DNA from: Sarcocystis neurona
Lineage: Eukaryota; Apicomplexa; Conoidasida; Eucoccidiorida; Sarcocystidae
Length of the DNA: 64,000 nucleotides
Reading direction: 5' to 3'
Assembly (NCBI GenBank): GCA_000727475.1
Contig: KL647302.1
Coordinates: 134,657-198,656, forward strand
How positions within the stretch are numbered: the stretch's first letter is position 1; each line of letters begins with the position of its first letter. Positions 37,201 to 48,300 of the stretch are shown here, piece after piece. The notes below the pieces were generated by a model. The model was not told where the DNA came from. It ran no database searches and saw nothing but the letters and a program-made list of their open reading frames with translations. Made by a program: the position numbers and the translations under genes.

Positions 37201-38782
37201 GGGCAACACGCGACACCACACGCACTAGAAGTACGAACCGAGAAAAATTCAACACCGGAGGCTACTGCTGTGTTGCGGTCTTTTCTCATGCAATTTATGA
37301 CTTGCTGCTGCCGGACAAACACAGACACACAATGGAAGGAACGAGACGAAGGCACACACGGAGAAAAGAGAATAGCAATACCAAGGGCAGAACGAAAAAA
37401 GGGACTACGGGGGAACTGAAGACGTACAAGAAAGAAGGGGAAGATAGGACTCGCTGTCGTGAAAAAGGGGGCAGGAAGACAACGTCCAAGACGTGGGGAA
37501 TAGAAACGGAGCGGAAAACAGACACGGACAAAGGACAGAAACGTGGAGTGGGGAACAGAGAGAGAATCACGGGAATTCCCAGGGGGAGAGAAATATGCAC
37601 GATAGCAGGAAATTAGACTCACACGTAAACAACAGAAGGCGGTGATGGGATGGAGCGTGAGACACACAGAAAGAGAACTCAGATGGACGGGGAGAGGCAG
37701 AAGACATCGAAGTACGCATAATGATATCCATGCACGTGTACGTTACTGACGAGCAACCAATCCTAAAAATCATCCGTAACCACACACACGTGTGTATACG
37801 TACACACGTATACAAATGTGTGATTACAGAAACATACATAGGTATCCACACTCATTTACCCAAATGCCCAATGAAGGCGTGTCTCGTAAGTTTGAAGAAC
37901 GGTTGGACGCTAAAATCAGAGAAACGTTCATGTCCTACTTGCAACGCATCAACGGGCACGCGTTGTTCTCACAGAAGTCTCGAGATATACGCTAGATAGC
38001 TGGAAAATGTATGAACACAGAGGACGCGACAAACAGAGAATCGTGCAGAGCAAAACGTAGAGATAGAGTTCTTCTCAGAGAACCTATCTACAGAGAGATT
38101 CAGACACACGCAACCACACAAAGGCATGCACAGAAAGACCCAAAGAGACGCACACGTAGGAAGGCGTATACAGAGAGATCCACAGAGAGACAGACGTACA
38201 AGGAGGCATACACAGAGAGACACACTGAGAGAAGCATACAAACATACATACACATAGACAAATACACTAAATACATGGAGAGAAAAAGAGACGTGCAGAT
38301 ATGCGTTAGTTAGGTGACGAAATAAACAAACGTATACGGGTATTCAAACGATGATGGTATGCGTGGAACCTCAGCAGAAGGAGTGACTGGCGACAGAAAC
38401 CAGCAAGTAGACTGAACTGAGTGAACAGATACGCACTCATAGAAAAGCACATACGTCTTGGACAAGCCACTTATACAACGAAGTGTTCAAACGTTGACAA
38501 AAATGGACACTGCCATACATATATATACATATATCCGTACGTGTATTTTGAAAGATAGAGAGGGAGTAAAATAAAGACAGACTGCCGATCCTACCCTTTT
38601 ACACGTCAGCATCGGCGTATATTATATGCATGTATGCGTAGATGTGTATAACGGTATACATACTGTAGAAGTACGACACGAAAAAACGGACAGAAAAGAC
38701 TTACAAACATGTTTCTAAATAGCGACTGCTCCTTCGAGGGCAAGGAAGCCGCTCCAGTGGCGGCGGTGCGAGGCTTCGCCAT
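16642..38782 (-). CDS. NAA15: N-alpha-acetyltransferase 15, NatA auxiliary (TPR) subunit
   Basis: Cytosolic scaffold that binds the catalytic subunit NAA10 and anchors NatA to the ribosome for co-translational N-terminal acetylation. Thirteen exons read in order on the minus strand with every phase matching: 38782-38705, 36907-36681, 34656-34458, 32372-32200, 30103-29753, 28644-28391, 26621-25705, 24916-24789, 22938-22615, 21095-20447, 19851-19741, 18584-18354, 16907-16699. The start is the ATG of MAKPRTAATGAAS. The exons align along the whole length with animal NAA15: KFPDHGETISMKALI, DLADRYLNTKACNYLL across exons 8/9, and DDQFDFHPYCLRR. About 1284 codons, against about 870 in animals; the excess is Gln/Glu-rich (exon 5), Ala/Glu-rich (exon 7) and Gly/Ala-rich (exon 10) insertions. 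Exon 10 needs one extra base to stay in frame. After exon 13 either the frame reads 18 more codons to a stop at 16642, or the GTAAGC at 16698 is a donor to an unfound exon. Confidence 0.92.
17103..17660. repeat. Degenerate GTA/CTA trinucleotide array in NAA15 intron 12
   Basis: About 550 bases are dominated by GTA/TAG triplets (TAC/CTA on the other strand), with an inner block near 17290-17330 where TAGTAG turns into TACTAC. It lies between exons 12 and 13. Its frames give Tyr/Leu/Val strings and no conserved protein. Confidence 0.8.
17880..18340. repeat. CTG-rich (plus strand) triplet region in NAA15 intron 12
   Basis: GCTGCTGCT-type triplets with frequent interruptions precede exon 12. On the transcribed minus strand they read CAG/GCA, as in exons, but no frame links to exon 12 with correct phase, so they are treated as intronic. 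Confidence 0.6.
20946..20959 (-). other. NAA15: Homopolymer (14 C on plus) where NAA15 exon 10 changes frame
   Basis: Exon 10 begins in one frame (RAARRYIRTYFSIFDGAVDV) and ends in another (GVALLEKDPLLQVEAVL). Both are homologous to NAA15, and their open frames overlap across this run. The exon is 649 bases, but the flanking phases need 650. One missing base in the run (15 instead of 14) restores everything. A second C-run of 8 is at 20929-20936. No plausible intron fits. Confidence 0.75.
21260..22540. repeat. Purine block followed by pyrimidine block in NAA15 intron 9
   Basis: The plus strand is strongly A/G-rich from about 21265 to 21800 and strongly C/T-rich from about 21835 to 22530. This gives two mirror-composition arms around 21810. 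Frames of several hundred codons (Leu/Ser/Phe-rich on plus) come from the composition and are not called genes. The block lies entirely between exons 9 and 10. Confidence 0.75.
22975..23160. repeat. CA then TA microsatellites in NAA15 intron 8
   Basis: A CA run at about 22990-23010 is followed by TA runs. The longest pure TA run in the window is at about 23124-23158. The rest of the intron up to 24788 is GATA, GA, CA and TA repeat with no gene. Confidence 0.8.
25798..26394 (-). other. NAA15: 199-codon Ala/Glu-rich insertion inside NAA15 exon 7
   Basis: Exon 7 starts and ends with conserved TPR sequence (GETFREQLDAFLRPALRKG before, LLYTYMLLAQQYDFVGRF after). In animal proteins these blocks lie about 15 residues apart. 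Here 199 codons of Ala, Glu, Gly, Arg and Gln separate them, with no intron signal that would remove them. The segment is highly charged and probably forms a disordered loop between helical repeats. Such homopolymer-like insertions are common in Eimeria proteins. Confidence 0.85.
30355..31440. repeat. CA and TA microsatellites in NAA15 intron 4
   Basis: ACACAC runs interrupted by CT at about 30360-30422 are followed by many TACA, TA and GATA stretches. Frames here are His/Thr/Tyr strings. The remainder to 32040 is purine-rich. No gene is supported in this intron. Confidence 0.7.
32380..33500. repeat. CAG-rich (plus strand) region in NAA15 intron 3
   Basis: CAG/GCA/AGC triplets and GGA-rich DNA run for about 1.1 kb next to exon 4, with the CAG on the strand opposite to the gene. 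Plus-strand frames (for example 32356-32622 and 33084-33449) encode Gln/Arg/Ser-rich strings. They could be an antisense product, but they carry no conserved feature. Confidence 0.65.
34210..34250. repeat. TA microsatellite in NAA15 intron 3
   Basis: A run of about 14 TA units, close upstream (in plus coordinates) of exon 3. The surrounding 33500-34450 is AT-rich with further TA and CA tracts and no gene. Confidence 0.8.
34780..35290. repeat. CAG-rich (plus strand) region in NAA15 intron 2 with a 197-codon antisense frame
   Basis: Interrupted CAG/GCA triplets support a plus-strand open frame from 34780 to 35370 with Ser and Ala runs and a Lys/Arg-rich middle. It has the flavour of Eimeria coding sequence, but it ends in microsatellite, lacks a recognised domain, and lies inside a well-defined intron of the opposite gene. 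I record it as repeat DNA with possible antisense coding. Confidence 0.5.
36940..37615. repeat. Purine/CAG-rich region in NAA15 intron 1
   Basis: CAG-type triplets (36945-37260) pass into A/G-rich DNA (37320-37610). A plus-strand frame of about 240 codons (Lys/Arg/Thr/Glu-rich) spans it and begins over exon 2 of NAA15. Composition explains the open frame, and no domain is visible. The rest of intron 1 to 38704 is CA/GA microsatellite. Confidence 0.5.
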
Positions 38783-41717
38783 GCTGCAGCGCACTCCGCA
38801 GCACAATTCTCAGTCGTCTTCTTCCTCGACAATTAATGTCAGAGAAGGAGAGAGAGGATGTGACCAGCTACTGTGGGCGTCAACTTCTTCATTCACACAG
38901 CGTCGCCCCTGCGGCTGCTGATTTCTCCTCTTCATTCAGACCTTAACTCTTCTGCAGCATTACTAAAGGGCCGCGGGACAATCTAAGCTACTCCGCATAC
39001 GCACTAGCAGAACGTGTCCTGCCACTGCCACTTCTCTAAAAATGGACGCAAAACACTGCGCGCAGCTGTAGGTGAGGATACTGAATATGCTGCTGCTCGC
39101 GCCGCCCGGAAGGTCTGCTGCTGATGTGTCTGCGAACAAGCAAACAGGATCTTCCGTTTGTGCTGAAAGAAGCGGACGACTGCAGCTTGCTGTCGCCGAA
39201 ATCCGGAGGCCACTGGTGGTTGAACTTGGCTTGCAAGAGTGAAACCCTCAGCATCCCCAGGCAGCTGCTGACCCGCTACTGTCACTCGAAAACACATATA
39301 CGCAGGTGACGCTTTATCTGCAAAGGGACAACAAGTGAGATGTACCCGAGGCTATGGCAAACCAGCGACCCATGCAAAGGTGTAGGACAAAGTGCACCAG
39401 CTTATCTGACGATCGCACAAGTGGAAGCAGTCTCTCACTTGAGAAGAGCAAAGCGTGCACAGGGATGTAAAATGCATGTATAATACACGCATAGAGATAC
39501 ACGTACGTAGGTCATCATTTGCATACCCGCTGCTGAACTTCAATGCCTCGTTCGCTGCGAGTTTCAAAAGTACCCCCAGTTTTGTACAAGAATTCGCTTC
39601 CTCGGCCACCGCCGCTGCGGGTGGCCGTGTCAGCGCCTGAAAACAATCTTTGTTTTCGATTCTGCCACATTCACTGCACCGAAACTCCTCCAAATCCTCC
39701 GTCAGGCATGGAATCCATTGGAAAGTTCCACATATTCACAGGTTGTCTGTTACAGCGTGTTCATCTCCATCCCACAAAGCCTCCAGCTACACGTTAGCTA
39801 CAAATGGTACGCCACTTCACTACGAGTGCAATATCTTGTGAGCGAGGGCGAGAATATATTTTGGTATTTATACACATATATATAATGTTAATATATACAT
39901 ATATATGTGTATGTACCTACGTGCACGGGGCTACCTGTGAATGTGTTTGCAGGTAGTCAAAGTGTCGAGTGTAGGTACGCCACAAGCGTTGGCATTCCGC
40001 AGCAACGTTAAAGAGCAGACTGGCTGTGGTGTTATACAATTCACGAGAAAATCTAGGACGTGTACTTCTACAGTTTACCTACCGCACGTGCAAAAGTTTC
40101 TTTTTCAGTTCAAGAGAACGCAAAATCCAGTTGACGACGACGCAGTGAAGCACTGACACATACTAAGTGGCGAAAACACGCATCGATGGTGTCCACATAC
40201 CTCTTGAGTACGGCTCACGAACGCAGCACGCAACTGTAGGACTACATGCATGGGTCAGGGGAACAAGGATGACCTGAACATATTCCTGCGTGTTCGCACA
40301 TACTCCTTCCTGCACCGGATGTTCAATAGAATTCAGTAAAAATCAGTTGTAGATGTCGAGCACATTCACACGCGCTGTGAGTATGGAGAAACAGGCAGTA
40401 GCTATTTGTACAGTGAAATTCATCAATGATCTTGAAATGTTCTCCGGCTTAAGGCGATGGCAGCTGCACCTCGCACTCCTCCACCGCGCAGGCATCAACA
40501 TAGGATTTACCCAGTGTGTTTGACGCCTCCCAATCACTGTGGATGGATTTTGAGTAGGATCAGTATGTATAGTGTAGCGTATTCTCGGGGCTTAACACTG
40601 TCTGCTGAAGAGTCAGGCTAGCAAGAGGGCGGAAAATGAGACCAGCTGACGGAGTCGTAGTACGCGGCACTCATCACAACTGTGTGATTCTCATCCTGTG
40701 ATGCGCACACGCGGTCCGGAAGAGCTGCTCCCGAGCTCCCCTTCTGCTAAGCGCGGCCGAAGCAAACGCTTACTAATTAATCTACCAGGCGCAGAGAAGC
40801 AGTGGAGAAGCTCTCCAGCTCGTTACTCCAAGCTCTCCCAATTCACGTCCTGCGGGCCACTGTCCGTCTTCTTCTGTTCTTCTGTGGAATAGTCTTTTCT
40901 CCTTTCATTTGGCCTATCTTTGCCTAACTACGTTTACGGTGCATGCTGCGCCACATCTCTTCTCGCTATTTCCAGTGAGGTGCCGCGTCTTTCACTTCTC
41001 ATTCATTCCAGGCTGTACGCTGTGATGATTCACTCCTCTCTAATTGGCTGCTGCCAGCTGTGTGGTTGACGTCATTCCCTGCGTTGCATGGTACACAGAT
41101 AAAAACTGAGCCGCTCTACCTGTGAGCCTCTCCATACTCCTGCTAATGACGAGACAAGTGGACACAACAGCGCGTGAGCAGTGAGTCACACGGATCTACG
41201 GTGGACGCTGTACCGAACGTGCAGCCATGAAGGGCACTATGGAAATAGTACGGCTTTGCGTGACATGCGGATCTAGCGCACAAGACGAGAACATGTAAAG
41301 GGAAAAAAAATCACTGCGTACCATAGACGTCGGGAGGAATAAACAAAGGGGGTTCATGCACGGTCGTCAGTAGACCCCACAACCTCACGAGGAAAAGGAC
41401 AAAATTTCTCTGGAGTGAACATTTACGGGCAGTCCTGCACACTAACGTGCCGAGTAAACAATAATTACCGTCTCCTTGTCCCCGTAATTTGCTCGGGGGC
41501 CTATTTGTCGGGCACAACACGCTACAGCTTATTTACAGCGGTCTGTGCATCCCAGCAGCACAGTGGCCCCCCGCTTATTTTGCATGCGAGCCAGTGCCGA
41601 GGTAGCCAAGGAGCCCTGCAGCGGCAGAAGTTTCGACGGACTTTCGTCGTACACGAGTGTAAAGTTGATGGCGGTAGCCGTCAACCCATTTTTCCGTGTT
41701 CCGTTTGAAGGACATGT
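38783..41717. other. Spacer between NAA15 and the CCp gene, with ambiguous coding traces
   Basis: The NAA15 promoter and the 3' region of the CCp gene should lie here, but no specific signal can be named. A TA run sits at about 39880-39905. Two places look partly coding and are listed separately: 39004-39640 (both strands) and a 64-codon ATG frame at 40701-40892 on plus, beginning MRTRGPEELL, GC-rich and without a recognised domain. The rest shows nothing. Confidence 0.4.
39004..39636 (-). CDS. Candidate exon pair of an unidentified gene, strand uncertain
   Basis: On minus, TTTTCAG at about 39637-39643 is a good acceptor for an exon reading ALTRPPAAAVAEEANS and ending at a GTATGC donor near 39526. 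A second open stretch reads down to a stop at 39004 (ending FLEKWQWQDTFC), but the simplest junction between them does not keep phase. On plus, an ATG at 39124 opens a frame (MCLRTSKQDLPFVLKEADDC) that ends at a CAG/GTGACG donor at 39305 and can join T-TTT-GTA at about 39574, ending in GRVSA. Both readings look protein-like, so at most one is real. No family is recognised. Confidence 0.25.
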
Positions 41718-42329
41718 TTAAAGTTCCACATGTTCTGGAGGAAATCGTTCCTCACAACTCGTGCGGCAAAGATCCTTCAGCTCCGCAGAGCGCATGTCTT
41801 CTTGCGAGTGGTGCCCCCTCGATGGTGGCGCGGCACCTGCACAGCAGCGGCTGCATTCCGCCAACCTACAGGTAAAGTCACCACTCTGAAGAGAGAAAAA
41901 AAAACGACTAAGTCCACGTTCCCCACAAAGAGTCGTTGTGCGCAGCTTACTCCACACACTGAGAGTGTAGCCGTGCTCTCAACGCAATCTAGCGCCGAAC
42001 TGCGGAAAATCATACGCTCCTGCTGCAGATGCTGTCGCTCATGCTGCTCCTGCGCTTGTTCGTGTTGCTGTTCCCTTCCGTGTTCCGTTTCCTGCCTGTC
42101 CTGTTGTTGCTGATCGTCCAGCAGCGCGGCAGCAGCGTCGGCTTTCACTCTGCATTGCCTTTCGCAGAGCAGCTGGTGCCTCCGTGAGAGGAGACTAGTG
42201 TGGTAAGCGCAACAATTGGTACAGAAGTCTCCTATGCATTCGCTTTGCCTGAAAACAGGCTGTTTTTTGAACATATCTCGACACTTCTTGCGACGGTCTT
42301 CTATCTCCACGTTTGTCGTGCATGATTCC
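41718..42329 (-). other. Duplicated Cys-rich C-terminal module of the CCp-like protein
   Basis: Exon 24 starts with a Cys cluster (C-x12-C, then ECIGDFCTNCCAYH and later LLCERQC), passes through a Gln/Glu/Arg-rich linker, and exon 25 repeats a related pattern (FTCRLAECSRCCAG, then LKDLCRTSCEE) before the stop. The spacing C-x3-C-x2-CC and the final LC-x2-x-C are alike, which suggests two copies of one disulphide-bonded module. I cannot assign it firmly to a named family. Confidence 0.7.
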
Positions 42330-45300
42330 CTGCGTACAGTTTTGCCACGTGCAGAGACGTCAGACGCCCATGCGCACCACTAAAAAACTGACCAAGCTTT
42401 TGCGCTGCTGGTCACTTCCGAAAAGAACAAAGTTGATTGCTTGGTTATTGTCTCCAGCTGATATGGAGCTAGCACGATGTTGTCGAATCCTACGCCTCCG
42501 CAGTTGTATGCAGAGAGCCCGATGAGACCATCTCGAGGGTCACTCCCGAAAAAATCTTCGCGAGAAAGGGTGAGGCTTGTTCCTGCGATTTCCAGCTTTA
42601 CGATAACACTGGGCCCTTCGAAGTTTACTTCGATTCGGTGCCACTCATTGATTTTCATTGAAGCCGGAACACTAGCGACCGTTTTCGGCTGGCCATTAAC
42701 CATGCTTCGTATCCTTAATCTGTTAAGAACACCCGTCTGCAGTCGCAGGTACAGAATGTTAGTTTTTTAAAGGCGTTCCCTTACTGGCCGGCCCCGAGCT
42801 CGACAATGTTATACTGTTGAGGACCAGAGAAGCGAAAGATCCCGCCAACGATACCACCGGTACACTGGGGGAAAAATTCGAAGGAAAAGTACCCATTCTT
42901 GCCTGAGAAAAGTAGTAATTTGATATAATTCAGGCCAGCAACTGCAGCGCAGTTGTATGGTTGAAGTACTATAGTAGTCCTTACAGAGGCGATTTCCGTG
43001 GAGAACCAGATTAGTGCCGATTTCTGCTGGTCCCCTCACAGCGTTGATCTGCACCAGCACTTTCTCCCGGCCGCCCACGTCCGGCTGGACATGAGCCGTA
43101 CTTACTACCTGTCACTCACACATCTGAGGTAATTTTATTTTTACCGCGTACTCCCACGCTCCTGCAGCTCCAGCTGCTTCTGTCGCATCAAACTTCCGGT
43201 ACAGAAGCATTGGGTTTCCTGTGTAGGTCTCCCGAAATAGTGCACAGCGCGGGGGGGCGGGAGGCACAGTTCTTTGTGGCCGTATGCATTCTTTGGCTTC
43301 CACGGAAAGTTTCCGAAAAAACACGCCACCTTCCATCCCCGAAGAGAAGAAACCAACCGAACCAGCGGCGAAACGCTGGTCCAAAATGCTGGAATGATAT
43401 CAGTGAGAAAAGAGTAGATGCATGAAACGGATAGCTATATTCAAGAGGTGCTGAGGACAGTCTATTACGAAGTGGGATTACAGCGTAGCACCTTAGCAAG
43501 AGACGCTAAAATAACGTAGCGTTGATCGAAATACAGTTCACTCGCTAGGGGGGTGAGCCCAGCTCCCTGTGGAGCAGATCCGAAGGGCTCCAGACAAGTT
43601 ACGTAGACGTATGCAACTGCGCAGCATTGCCATTGGTACGGTGTAGAAGTGACGCGAAATCCCTGGCGAGCTGCCTTCTCTCAGTGGAAAGCAAAATGGT
43701 AGGAAGCAACACGAAATGGTCACCTGAAGACTTCAGTCTCCAATGTGTCACTTTCTCCCACGTCCACTTTGATGAGCCCCCTCCGTGTTTCAATGCGGAC
43801 GTGGAACCACTTGCCCTGGATATATCCACCATCTTTCCGCTCGGCAAGAATAGCAGAAATCCCGTCTTCAATTTTTAACAACCGTTGCAACCCTTGCTTC
43901 TGGTTCATCCACAGAAGATACATATTTTTGAAATCCCGCATTTTGAAGCTAACTCCAAGTGTTCCGGATCCTAGCGCCTGAGGGAGAAGGTTAATATGTA
44001 GAATTGTCTGTAGCAAGTAGCGACGAACAATCTCTACGACAAAATACGTCGCCACCAAGGTTTCTCACTTTCCCCGTGTGAGGAGACTGATTTTCCTCTA
44101 TTCTGCACTACAACAACTCAGTACAAGGTGCTTATTAGAAGCAACACAAGAGTATTATCCGTATACTACGCAGAAGACACACGACGCGAAGCAGTGCCAA
44201 CTGGGGGACGGCTTCCTTCGACCACCTCGACACGTTGCACGCAGGTAGTGAAAGGGAAAGGAATGTTGTTCACCCGTTGAATGTGCTCTTCTGTGGAACA
44301 CGGCGGGTGGAGTACGTAAAAAAAACGAGAATCGACAATAGCGTGCACCATTTGACTTTTCATGTCTTTCTTGCGCGAGCATTGCCCTTACGTAGAAAGC
44401 TACTTGGACCACACTGTCAAAAAATCGTTTTCCACGCAGCATGGCGTAGGAGCCATCGATATCGGAGATTCCCGCAATGGCGGTAGATTGTCCAAACGCT
44501 GCTTCTGCCCCTCCGACAGGCATTAGTGAGTAGCCCCAATTGCTGGGGCCGTGCCGCGCTCTGGGTGAATCGAGTGTGTCGAATAAGTCACTGAAGCGTG
44601 TAAAAGACGCCGTGTTTTCCTTTAATTCGAAACTTTCGAAACCCTTTTGGAGAACCAGCTCTTCCTCTAAATTTTGCAGCTTGCATTTGAGTTGCTCGAG
44701 AGTCTCGTACGTCTCCGCAGTTTCACTCAATAGCTGCGTCGTCAGCGCTTCCGTCTCCATATACCTTGGAAAAAAGCGACCATTTAGATTGGTGGGTGTG
44801 TGTGGACTGTATTTCAGTAAAGGAACGGTTTGGTGGCTGTTCACATATGTCTACAGGGGCGAATGCTAACAAAAACGAGTATCTACAACATAGACTGCGC
44901 AGTGCAGACACTGGGATGCAACGCACAATATTGATTGCCTGTATGCGACAAATATGGAAAAACCTTCAACGCCGAATATTGTGTCTTAAGTAGTTGGGCC
45001 TTACGTACACGCCGAGCGACCTGGCCTCTTGCGTTTGTTGCAGTTTCTCTGCAGGCTTCAAGTGCTTCCGTGCGTTGCCGACGGCCGTTCCTGCGTTTTC
45101 CTTCGCCACAACGACGACCTCTGGGTCGATGCCATGCATGCGCTCTGCGGCGGAAAATTCGTCATTTCGACTTCTATGTTCTGTACTCTACACGGTCGTA
45201 AACACCCGCCTATAAGCTGTGTGGTCCTCTCGAGGGCCTCGTGGAGATTGTAGTCCACTTTTGCCGAGTAGCTGAAGGCAGAAGGAGGTCCTTTATTCAC

Positions 45301-48300
45301 GGAAGAGGAAAGTCTCACAGAGGAAGCAGTTTCAAGGAAGGATGTCGCTGCTTGTCGAGCGGGAGATGCCTTCTCAGGGAAACGATTTTTCTCCGACGTC
45401 GCCAACGACGGACAATCCTAAGAGTCAAAGCGTCGGAGGCATATGATTACCTTGTTGGGGCTTTACCCACTGGTACTTCATTTTTCTGTATCCCTACCTT
45501 CATCAGCGGGCCGACGCGAATGCTTCCGGGGCCCCCGCCGTGGAAAGGGAGCTCAAGCGCCAAGGAAGAAATGCCGTTCTGGTTTGATCCCTCGTAGGAC
45601 GCCCGAGGAGATTCGAGGGACACGTTGACGAGCCCTTCATTTTGAATGAGGCCAGCATGAATTGCTGCTCTACATATGGAGCTTGTAGCTGCGTACACCC
45701 CTTCTGAGCCGTAGACTGGCCATTCATCTTCTGTAGCGCAACCTCCGGGGCATGCCGCAACAACATTCGTCTGCTCGTATGCGTCGAAGAAAATCATATG
45801 TAATGTTGTACTGTGCCGGACCGTCTTGGACGTGGAAGCACTGTATAGATGTGCCTATCTCTTACGTTTACTATTCCTTTGAAAACCTCGTGGTTCTCCG
45901 CCGTTGTGTCGCAGGCGATCTCAATCGACGGCCTGGAAAGGGAGGATAAATGCAGAGAAGCAGAATTTTAAGTCTTACTCTCTACCTAGCTCTTCAGCGC
46001 TGAGTTCTAGTGGCAACCGAGACCCATTTTCCTGTGCGTGCACCCACAAATACGCAGGCTAACATGGATTCGCCTTCCATTGTATTTGTTGAGCATATCA
46101 CAGCAGCGATGGAAGCTGCTGTGATGTCGAAGAACGACACTTTTGCCCCGTCCGTGCCGAGACCTGCGAATCACGAATAACACTCGCAAGAAATAAGATA
46201 GGCCGACAATGAGCGCTTTTTCTCGAAGGTCCATTTACCAGCTGTGTTCATGCCGACTTTGACGGAGTCGGGGTCGGACTGCAGCAGTATTAGCGCTGTA
46301 AGGTCCGATGCTCCATCGTTCATGTCCTGAGGAGCTCTGCCTTTCGAAGCGAAGAACAGGAACCATGGTGCATCTCATTACCTGGAAATATCCGCTACAG
46401 GTGCTGCGATCAAAACAGCTATAGTCGAATGCGAGCGGCACGAATCCTCTTCCATTCAGATGATAACCTGCGAAGCGCACCAGCAAAACGCATACACGTG
46501 ACGTATGCATATAGACAATAAATATCTGTGTCTACGCGTGGCATATGGGTCTGTGTAGTAACCGTACGGTACCCCTATGTGGTGAGCAAATGTGGACGTA
46601 AAATCCACGTGCCTACGCGTAGCATGTGGGTTTCTGCGCCTTGTGCGCGTCTATAAAACGCGAGTACATGGTCACGCACTACAGTGAGAAGGGTCTGCCT
46701 GCAACATTAACCCAGCCCCGGTGTGCGTGCGGAGGACTTCAAATTAGTCACAACAAATGAAGAAGCATTCAATTTTACCTATTTGATAGAGGGCTGCGGC
46801 GATGCTCGTAAAGTGACTGGCGCTTTTGATCACTATCGGCTCAAGTCCAACCTCCGCACATCGCTGGCGCACGTCTTCGACAGATGTCACATCTTCCAGC
46901 GCTGTGCCAGCATTCCTCGGAGGCTTGCCGTTCCACACGTAAATTGAACTTCCCGTATTCATGTCGCAGTACACTCGTAGGGGCTCCGAAGCACATTGAG
47001 GCATGATCCTGCAAAGTCATGACAACGTAGGCGTGCTGTCCACGGAGAGCAACCGGATCGGTTCAGCGGCAGAAGGTGCGGCCACACACGTTGGTGTTTG
47101 AATGCGACTACAACAGGAACGTTCAGACAGAGAACCGTGGGCAACACAACAGGCGCGTAACGTGAAGTCCGAGGAAACACACACACAGCGTCGATTCACG
47201 TATGCTTCCCAGTGGCCCGGTCTGTACCCCAATCATCTTGCACATGTATGAGATAGAGAATTAAGAGATCGACTACATGCGGCAGCTTCCTCTGCATGCA
47301 ACATCCACACAAGTGGAAGCCAGTCTGGTTGTACATTTACAGGAGCCGCTCGCCTAGTTGAAAATCACGACAGTTTCTGCGCGTCACTCAGTTGTCTGCC
47401 TGCCTGCACGCGGCACTACCGTAACATACGCGTCCACTCTACACGGTTGGCTTCTGTAACTCCCATACACCCGCTCCTGCACCGTCTGTTGCCTGTGTAC
47501 TCACTCAGTGGTGCGTTACGAAAGTAAGTATGCTTTCTTCTCACCAGTAGAAGCCCGATACCGCTTTCGAGTCGTGATCTTTGATGGCATAGCAATCTTC
47601 AGCTGGCGCTACAGGAGAGTCTCCTGCACGTATATATAATACATGATTATATTCCTTTGAGCATCTCTTTTCCATAACCGCTTCGTCACACAGTATTTGT
47701 CTACCTGCTTTGGCGTATGCGGCTGCGTTGTGGTGGTGGGAAGCGATGCCTGCGATCGAAAAAAATTCCGCCGAAATCGCTTCAGCTTTCTCAACTGCTT
47801 TGTTCAGCCGTTTCTCGTGCTGCTGCTTCTCCGTGTGGCAATTCTGCATTTTCGGGATAAGTTCCTCCAGCTGTTCTGCCTTCGCGTCAAGGGCATTTTG
47901 TCTCGCCAGTACGTCGTCTTCCATCGCACACACGCGTGTGGCGAGCGAATAGTCAAATTGTGTCACGTATTCAATAAAGTATTTATCTCGAGCGTCGTCT
48001 GAATTCGCGGCTTGGGTACACGGAGCGACAGCAGATCCCAAACGGTTAGCGAATACGTGAACTGCGCTAATTGCGTAGAAATATTTTCCCCCGACATTCC
48101 CTAAACGCGGATGCGGCTTCAGCATGCGGATCTGTAGGTACTGCGCCTTCACGGCCCCCAACTGATCAAGTGTATCCAGTGAAGGATTTGCTCGATTGGA
48201 AGCTTGTTCCCTGGAAAAAAAAAGAGAGAAAAGGAATTGAAGGCGGCTGGCGGAAGCACCACAGCATGTGCTTATGTATGTCTACATATATTCAGACCCT

